Shown here: piece by piece, positions 57,901 through 64,000 of the stretch | Numbering within the stretch: the stretch's first letter is position 1 | Layout of the letters: every line of letters begins with the position of its first letter | Source: Sarcophilus harrisii | Taxonomy: Eukaryota; Chordata; Mammalia; Dasyuromorphia; Dasyuridae | Assembly: GCF_902635505.1 (NCBI RefSeq) | Contig: NC_045430.1 | Coordinates: 277,930,181-277,994,180 of the forward strand | Direction: 5' to 3' | Length of the DNA: 64,000 bases | Program-made: the position numbers and the translations under genes | The notes under the pieces: generated by a model | What the model was told of the DNA's origin: nothing | Seen by the model: the letters and a program-made list of their open reading frames with translations, nothing else | Databases searched by the model: none

Positions 57901-58554
57901 AATACATATTATTATGATTATTAATTATATTTAAACTTAAATATATTAATGATTATCAAATATTTTTCTTTAAATTAAAATTAAATTACATATAATTAAA
58001 TTTAAATTATATAAAATATATAAATTAAATTTACATAATTGATATTCTCAAGGAACTTATTAATAATTTAAATAATATAATTGCATAATAACATATATGA
58101 CAATCAGTAGTAATTATCACTCATTTGTTCATTACTATTATTATTCATTTCATTTACAGCATGATCCCAGCCCATGTCTTTGCTCATTAGGCAGTGTGTA
58201 GTGGGAAAAGCATCACTATTGCCTCAGGGAGTCCTAGCTTTGAATTTTCTGCTTCTGATCCGATGTGTGGCTTTGGGACACTCACTTCATTTCTTGGCAC
58301 TTTAATGTTCTTTTCTTTTAAATAAGAATAATCATAAAAATTATGCTATTTATCTCTGCATAAGGAAACTGTCCTATTAACCTTAACACACTCTATATAC
58401 ATGAGTTTCAATTGTTATTAATACTCTCTTGACACATGACTTTGAAGAAATGAATTACTACTTTATATTTGACATGAAATAAAGACATGGATAAAATATT
58501 TCATTCATTCAATCTATTCAAAGATAATGGGCTAGATCCTGGAGAAAAGGAGGA
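57901..58554. other. Very AT-rich intergenic DNA
   Basis: 'aaattaaatt'-type text (57905-58090) is low complexity. Nothing else is recognised. Confidence 0.5.
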
Positions 58555-58750
58555 GTGGGAGAGTCCATTACTAGTTGGATGATGGTAGGCAAATAACTTT
58601 ACTGCTGTCTGCCTCAATTTACTCATTTGTAAAATTGGTATAATAATGGCACCTACTTCAGAGAATCATTGTGAGGCTAAAATGAGGTCATTTTTCTAAG
58701 TCGTTTTCTAATTCTTAAAGAGTTATATCAATGCTGGTTATTATTATTTA
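58555..58750 (+). mobile_element. CORE-SINE/MIR
   Basis: 'tgatggtaggcaaataactt', 'cctcaatttactcatttgta' and 'atggcacctacttcagagaa'. Confidence 0.7.
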
Positions 58751-58794
58751 TTAAATCTAGTACCTTTTATAGGCACTAACCATAGTGACAGGAT

Positions 58795-58915
58795 ATAGGT
58801 TACCTGAGAATAGGTACTATTTCATTTTTGTCTTTATATTCATCTCCAGGGCTTAGCATATCACATGACACCTAGTGGGTGCTTAATAAATATTTCTGTT
58901 TGATTGATTTGCCAG
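58795..58915 (+). mobile_element. L2 3' end
   Basis: 'tctccagggcttagcatatc', then 'acctagtgggtgcttaataa' and atatttctg. Confidence 0.72.
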
Positions 58916-59077
58916 AAGTTGTAAAGTTAGTCACCAAAGATTAAAAAGATAATTTTGACTGCATGAAATTAAAAGCATTTGCACAATCAAAATTAATGTG
59001 ACTGTAATAAAATGGGAAGCTTTAAATTGGGGAAAAATTACATCAAATACTTCTCCAAAAGATCTGATATCTAAAAT

Positions 59078-59188
59078 ACAGATTGTCCTTAAAGTTTTAT
59101 TACAGTTTTAAGCTTTAGTAGCTTAAATCTTAGTTAAATCTAAGCTACTAATGCTAAAACCCACAATAAAACTTTTGGAACACACTAT
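59078..59188. mobile_element. Mariner-type MITE with long terminal inverted repeats
   Basis: The two halves are inverted copies. The left half (59078-59124) contains 'agttttattacagttttaag' and ctttagtagctta; the complement of the right half (59142-59188) contains 'agttttattgtgggttttag' and cattagtagctta. TA dinucleotides flank it. It has no coding capacity, as expected of a MITE. Confidence 0.75.
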
Positions 59189-61342
59189 ATATAGTAACTA
59201 ATGCATAAATAAGATCCATTAGCCTTTCCCCAAAGATTAAGGGGTCAAAAATATAAAACAAGTTTTTAAAAGAAGAAACACAAACTACAAACAATAATAT
59301 GGAAGATTGTTCCAAATCATTAATTATAAAATAAATTAAAAGTCATTGCCCTTAGGCAGATATCATCTGTCTGACCAATAACATGTACCTCTCTTTGCCT
59401 GTTGTTAATCCAAGAATCCATCCGATTCTGAACAACAGATATGTTGCCTGCTTTGTTTTTCCTATGTTTTATAGTCTTTTTATAATCTACTTTGGGGGAT
59501 CCATACATATAATTGATTTTACATATCCTTTACCAGCATCCACCTTCATTAGCCTCAGGAGGGTTTATAGGGAGACAGGGATTATAGCCCCCTTCCAATT
59601 TCAGGTGACAGTCACTGATTTTTATCACTATACTTTACAGATCAACTCTGAAGAATAAATCTGAAAAACAACATTTTTGAGTTAGCAGTTATACATAGAA
59701 AACTCTTGGTTTTCATTGACTTAGCTCCCAAGACACCAGAACTAGGCCTGTGCCATTTCTTCCATATACCTTAGGATTCAAAGCTGCCCCATGAATATGT
59801 GGGTACTTGACAGATTTTCCTGCAGAAGGAAGGTGCTTATTTAAGTGTGATTTGATACTACTCATCAAGATGAATACTTTGGAATAACGATGAATGAATT
59901 TGTCAGCCTTGGATAAATTATTGTTATTAAACCCAGATCAAAGTAAGCTAATTTTTCTTCTGTAAAATTCAACCATTTCCTTGAAACTCTTACAAAATCA
60001 TAGTTTAATAAAAAGTCTCATTTTGGGATTACCCATCACAATTAATAATGAAGTATTAAATGGGGGAGAGAATCTGAAAATAACACGGACACATACATGC
60101 ACAGAAACAGACCCTCAGGAGGTGAGGCTAACCAAATAATGGATGGGCACAATTCATTTTATGAGGCTTTTATTGAATAGTAATAGGATCCAGAGGAGGA
60201 AAATGCAAGTCGATGAAGGCTACTCGGTGAGCCAATTTCCACCTCCAAAATGACAATGGAAACTGGCAGTAGTCCCTTAAGAAAGCCACCAGGGTGCCCA
60301 TTAGGATTGACTTGGCTTGGAGAAACTAACACAGACATTAGACCATTGCTTCCCTAGTGAGATGGCCTGTGTTGAAAGAGATTTCTTTCTGGAGTGATCC
60401 AGGGATCACTTTTGCTAGGTTTCTGTTAGGGGAAGTGTATGGGGAGTTTGGCCGTGGATAGTTTCCAGGAGCAGAAAAAAATCAGAGACATACCAGTCAC
60501 AGTTCCCATCCATCCTCAGGTAGGTTTGATGCAAAATACAGCTACCCAAACAGGGCCCAAACAGGTTTTCATTCTGCTTCTTCTACAGGAATAGCCAAAT
60601 GCTATATTTCATGGTTTTTGGAAGCTAACCAGCTCCCTGTTCCCCCACTATATTTCACCACTGGATAAATATAGCCCTGGCTGTGACCCACTAGAAGAGG
60701 CCTATCATTCCTGCAGGCCCAGCAAGGGTTCAGAATTGATATGGTCTTCCTTGGATTGTAGTAGGGAAAATAAACTCACACAATGACTTATGACTGTTTC
60801 TTCAGGTGACCTGCCCATTACTCCCATGATTTGTGCTGATGTGACTGAAGAGAAACTTTCATCTACTTCCTAACAAATACGGGTCAAGCTCTGTTCACGC
60901 ACCTTGGCCCTGTTTTCTTGCCTTCTGGGAAGAGTCCAGCTCTCGAGGCCCCTCTGTGCCTGTCACATCCATTCTGTGGGTCCCCCTCTTCTTTGCTTCG
61001 TTGTTGCTTTATTTCATGCACCTGCTTAGCTCTTTGCCCAGAGGGACAAGCTTAACCAAGAACTCTTTTCTCAAAGCCCCTTCTTACAGCCTTGTTTTCT
61101 AACTCTTGAAAAGGAGCTGCTTTTCAGAAGTCACACATGTCTCAGCTAATTTGAGGCATTCGATGGGAAAGTCTCTCTAACTGAAACCCCACAAGCTAAC
61201 TTCCTGGCACATCTGATGATCTTGGTCTTCCCTTCAAGTTTAGGAATATGTGCTAAACACTCTAAACACAGTGAATTATGAACATTTGTGAATGAAAAAA
61301 AAAGGGGGGGGGGGGCTGTGGTTCATCTCTTAGTTCTTTTCC
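59189..61342. other. Intergenic, nothing recognised
   Basis: Unique-looking DNA. The 91-codon open frame at 59383-59658 has no recognisable domain. An A9/G13 run lies at 61295-61315. Confidence 0.45.
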
Positions 61343-61357
61343 AAAGATGAATTCCCT

Positions 61358-62080
61358 TATGCCCAAAGGCCTATCAAACTGCAGTGTTTCTACTGGGCCC
61401 CTATCCCAAAGAGATCTTAAAGGAGGGAAAGGGACCCACATGTACAAAAATGTTTGTGGCAGCCATTTTGTAGTGGTAAGAAACTGGAAACCAAACGGAT
61501 GCCCATCAGTTGGGGAATGGCTGGATAAGTTATGGTACATAAATATTATGGAATATTATTGTTCTATAAGAAACAATTAAGAGGATGATTGCCGAGAGGC
61601 CTGAAAAGACTTACAGGAACTGATCCTGAGTCAAGTGAGCCAAACCAGGAGATCATTATCATGGCAACAGCAAGATTATATGATCATCAATTCTGATGGA
61701 CGTGGTTCTTTGCACCAATGTGATGATTGAGATCAGTTCTAATGGTCTCAGAAGGGAGCCATCTGCATGCAGAGAGAGGACTGTGGGAGCTGAGTGTGGA
61801 TCACAACACAGCATTTTCATTCTTTTTGTTATTGTTTGCTTGCATTTTGTTTTCTTTCTCTTTTTTCCCTTTTTCATCTGATTTTTCTTGTGCAGCAAGA
61901 TAATATAGAACTATGTATAGAAGAATTGCACATGTTTAAGATATATTGGATAACTTGCCATCTAGGGGTGGGGGTGGGAGAAAGGCGGATCAAATTTGGA
62001 ATATAAGTTTTTTTGTGGGTCAATGTTGAAAAATTATCCATGTATGTGTTTTGAAAATAAAAAAAGATTTAATAAAAAAA
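61358..62080 (+). mobile_element. L1 3' end with target duplication
   Basis: An ORF2 C-terminal segment (VARNW-type RNWKPNGCPSVGEWLDKLW, MEYYCSIRNN), then the 3' UTR and A-rich tail. It is flanked by GATGAATTCCCT (61346-61357) and GATGAGTTCCCT (62081-62092), one mismatch. 5'-truncated. Confidence 0.92.
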
Positions 62081-62092
62081 GATGAGTTCCCT

Positions 62093-62439
62093 CCAGAAGT
62101 AGTGAGTTCCCCATTACTAAAGGTCTTCAAGTCAAAGCTAGCTGGCCTCTTTTCATAAGTCATAAAGGGAAACTTGTTGAAATTCAGATTGAGCTGTTTG
62201 GCCATTTAAGTCGGTTGTAACCTAAGATTTGTGATTTGCCTTTAAGTGACTTTGATTCCATAATTTCTGAGAAAGTGTCCACTGTTGTAAACTACCCTTC
62301 CAGTCTTATCATACAAGTGTCTCTGTCTCCAGGTCACTTTTCTCCTTGCCAGGCTCCTTACTATGGCTCTCCTTCCTACCCATCAGAAAGTTGGATACCC
62401 TTAGGGACACCAGCTCTGAGAGGTGAGATTTCTCCTTAT
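62093..62439. other. Intergenic, nothing recognised
   Basis: No gene or repeat call can be supported. Confidence 0.45.
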
Positions 62440-62635
62440 CTTGCTTAGGTCACCTGCCTTCTTCACAGCTGCCTCATCACCATATGCCTGCAGTTACACC
62501 CTCTTCCCGTATTTCTCAACTCCCCCTTCATATGCTGTCTTCTGCCAGTAGGATGTAAATTCCTCTAGGGCAGGGACTGTATGTCTTGCTTACATTAATA
62601 CTCCCAGTATAAGAACATAGTATTTGAAAAATGTT
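62440..62635 (+). mobile_element. L2 3' end
   Basis: 'aggatgtaaattcctctagg' then 'gcagggactgtatgtcttgc' is the L2 3' UTR signature. Confidence 0.68.
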
Positions 62636-62639
62636 TTAT

Positions 62640-62720
62640 CAATCTGTCTTCAGTATCTTTGCCAAGAAAACGCCAAATGAAATCACAAAGAATTGGACAC
62701 AACTGAAAAATCACTCTATT
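62640..62720 (+). mobile_element. SINE tail fragment
   Basis: 'agtatctttgccaagaaaac' then 'cacaaagaattggacacaac' is the tail seen in the SINEs at 40485 and 49386. Confidence 0.7.
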
Positions 62721-62884
62721 TTCTCTCTTCATTTTTTTCTCTCCCCCTAAAATGATGGGTCAGAGATTTAATTGACAACGGTGGTGGGAGTGATAGAAAG
62801 ATGGGACATCAAGCATGCTAGGACATTTATGGGAACCCTTCTGATCCTTTTGTTTTCAGATCCAAGTCAACAATTTTTTTATTA

Positions 62885-62955
62885 TTTTTATAGAACAATA
62901 ATATTTCATAACATTCATATACCATAACTTATTCAGGCATTCTCCAACTGATGGA
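62885..62955 (-). mobile_element. Short L1 ORF2 fragment
   Basis: 'atagaacaataatatttcat' and 'ccataacttattcaggcatt' are reverse L1 ORF2 end text. A SINE/L2-like 'aagtgcctactgtttgccag' follows. Confidence 0.6.
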
Positions 62956-62989
62956 TAATTATTTATTAAGTGCCTACTGTTTGCCAGGT

Positions 62990-64000
62990 ACTATGTTAAA
63001 CTGAGGACAAAAAGAGTCTTGACTGTTCATTTCCACCATCCACAGAGCTTGACGAATGGAAATGGTTGTCAATAATACCACATTTAGCTGAGAGTCTGAG
63101 AAAGCTGGGGATTAGAGAGAGCCATTAGATTTTGTGATTATTTCCTCAGAAATTATAAGAAGTATTTAAAAGATATTAAAATGTTTCAAGGAGGAATTCA
63201 TGATCATCAAAGAACATTTGCCATTTCTTGAAGACATTTTAGCCCTTTCTTCTACTGTTCACTTCTGACCCCAATTTGCCATCTATTTGTGGGATTGTTG
63301 CAACAAATCACATGTTTTTGCATTACAAAATCTATTAGGGAAGACAGAATATAAACAGTTAAATAAATGAGATGTAATATGGAGAAGAGTAGCTAAGTAA
63401 GACAAAGCTGGAAATTCAAGAAGGCTCCCTGGAAGAGACAGCTCCTGATTTGGTTCTTCTTTGGAGGCCATATATACTCCCTGATCACAACCAATATCAT
63501 CATCATGAGAAACATTATTTAACCCACCCTGAAAATTTTTCCCCCAAATCCTTGATCCTTGCCATTCACCCTTGGAAAAAAAAGTCTCCATGTGCCAACC
63601 TGTCATCTTTATTTCAACATTCGCCCCTGAAATTCAAAAGACAAGGTTTCCCTGAGGTGGCTTGGAAGGAAACATGGAATATAAAATAGATTCTGTAAAC
63701 AAGTCCCTAGGCCAGCGAACTGGCAGTCTGCTTCCTTCTTGAAATGTAACACATCTCCTGCCCCATTGACATTTCTTTTGCAGTTGGCTGCCATGTCACA
63801 GTGGAGAAAATGCAAAATGTAAATAAAGTGAAAGGGGCCAGGCATTATGGGGTGGGGCAAGGGACTAGAAGAAATAACCTTCCATTTGTGCAAGTCTTTG
63901 CTAAAATATTTTTTGACACAAGTTCTGATGAGCTTTGTTGGATCCATTGAGTTACTATTGATGCCTCCCTGCCCACTGTATGACCCAAACTCAAAATTGG
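62990..64000. other. Intergenic, nothing recognised
   Basis: Open frames on both strands at 63283-63947 overlap each other and have no recognisable domain. Confidence 0.45.

Noticed and set aside
63283-63947. Pair of opposed open frames over 100 codons
   Set aside because: They have no recognisable domain and no supporting signals; chance open frames in this composition are expected.
1-64000. tRNA, snRNA or microRNA genes, and exons of FERD3L, TWIST1 or TMEM196
   Set aside because: I looked for their known sequence features and found none; tRNA-like text is confined to SINE heads. A profile search could still find small exons that I missed.

Overview
This is a stretch of mammalian nuclear DNA, most likely from a marsupial. 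The evidence is the repeat content: L1 copies whose 3' ends and ORF2 C-termini are of the type I associate with marsupials, tRNA-derived SINEs with the body 'gcagctaggtggcacagtgg', many CORE-SINE/MIR and L2 relics, and the spliced structure of the single gene. I cannot name the species from sequence alone.

Only one protein-coding gene can be supported. It is POLR1F (TWISTNB, RPA43), a subunit of RNA polymerase I, on the + strand as four coding exons (21445-21647, 21797-21938, 22173-22381, 23355-23850) that join to a 349-residue protein. All junctions are GT-AG and preserve the reading frame. The gene lies in a CpG-rich segment (about 20.9-22.4 kb) with a consensus-like CTCF motif (21267-21280) and a full CRE palindrome (21382-21389) just upstream of the start codon. 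Candidate poly(A) signals lie at 24703 and 24801. No part of TMEM196, FERD3L or TWIST1, the mammalian neighbours of this gene, was recognised.

Layout: 1-17.8 kb is intergenic DNA with scattered L1, SINE, MIR and L2 copies and a 390-bp polypyrimidine tract. 17.8-20.87 kb is a large CA/CG-rich tandem array, grown from or beside a degenerate minisatellite, which abuts the CpG island. 21.4-24.8 kb is POLR1F. 27.0-34.0 kb is a pile-up of L1 elements with at least three nested insertions visible from target-site duplications. 35.2-36.95 kb is an old L1 ORF2 relic. 37.5-64 kb is AT-rich intergenic DNA with L1, SINE, L2 and MIR fragments, microsatellites and a mariner-type MITE.

Most remaining open frames are shadows of simple repeats, L1 pieces or chance. 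I found no evidence of a novel multi-gene system. The items most worth checking are the Z-DNA-prone array at the POLR1F promoter, its noisy distal half, the 18-bp in-frame repeat in POLR1F exon 4, and the nested L1 structure.
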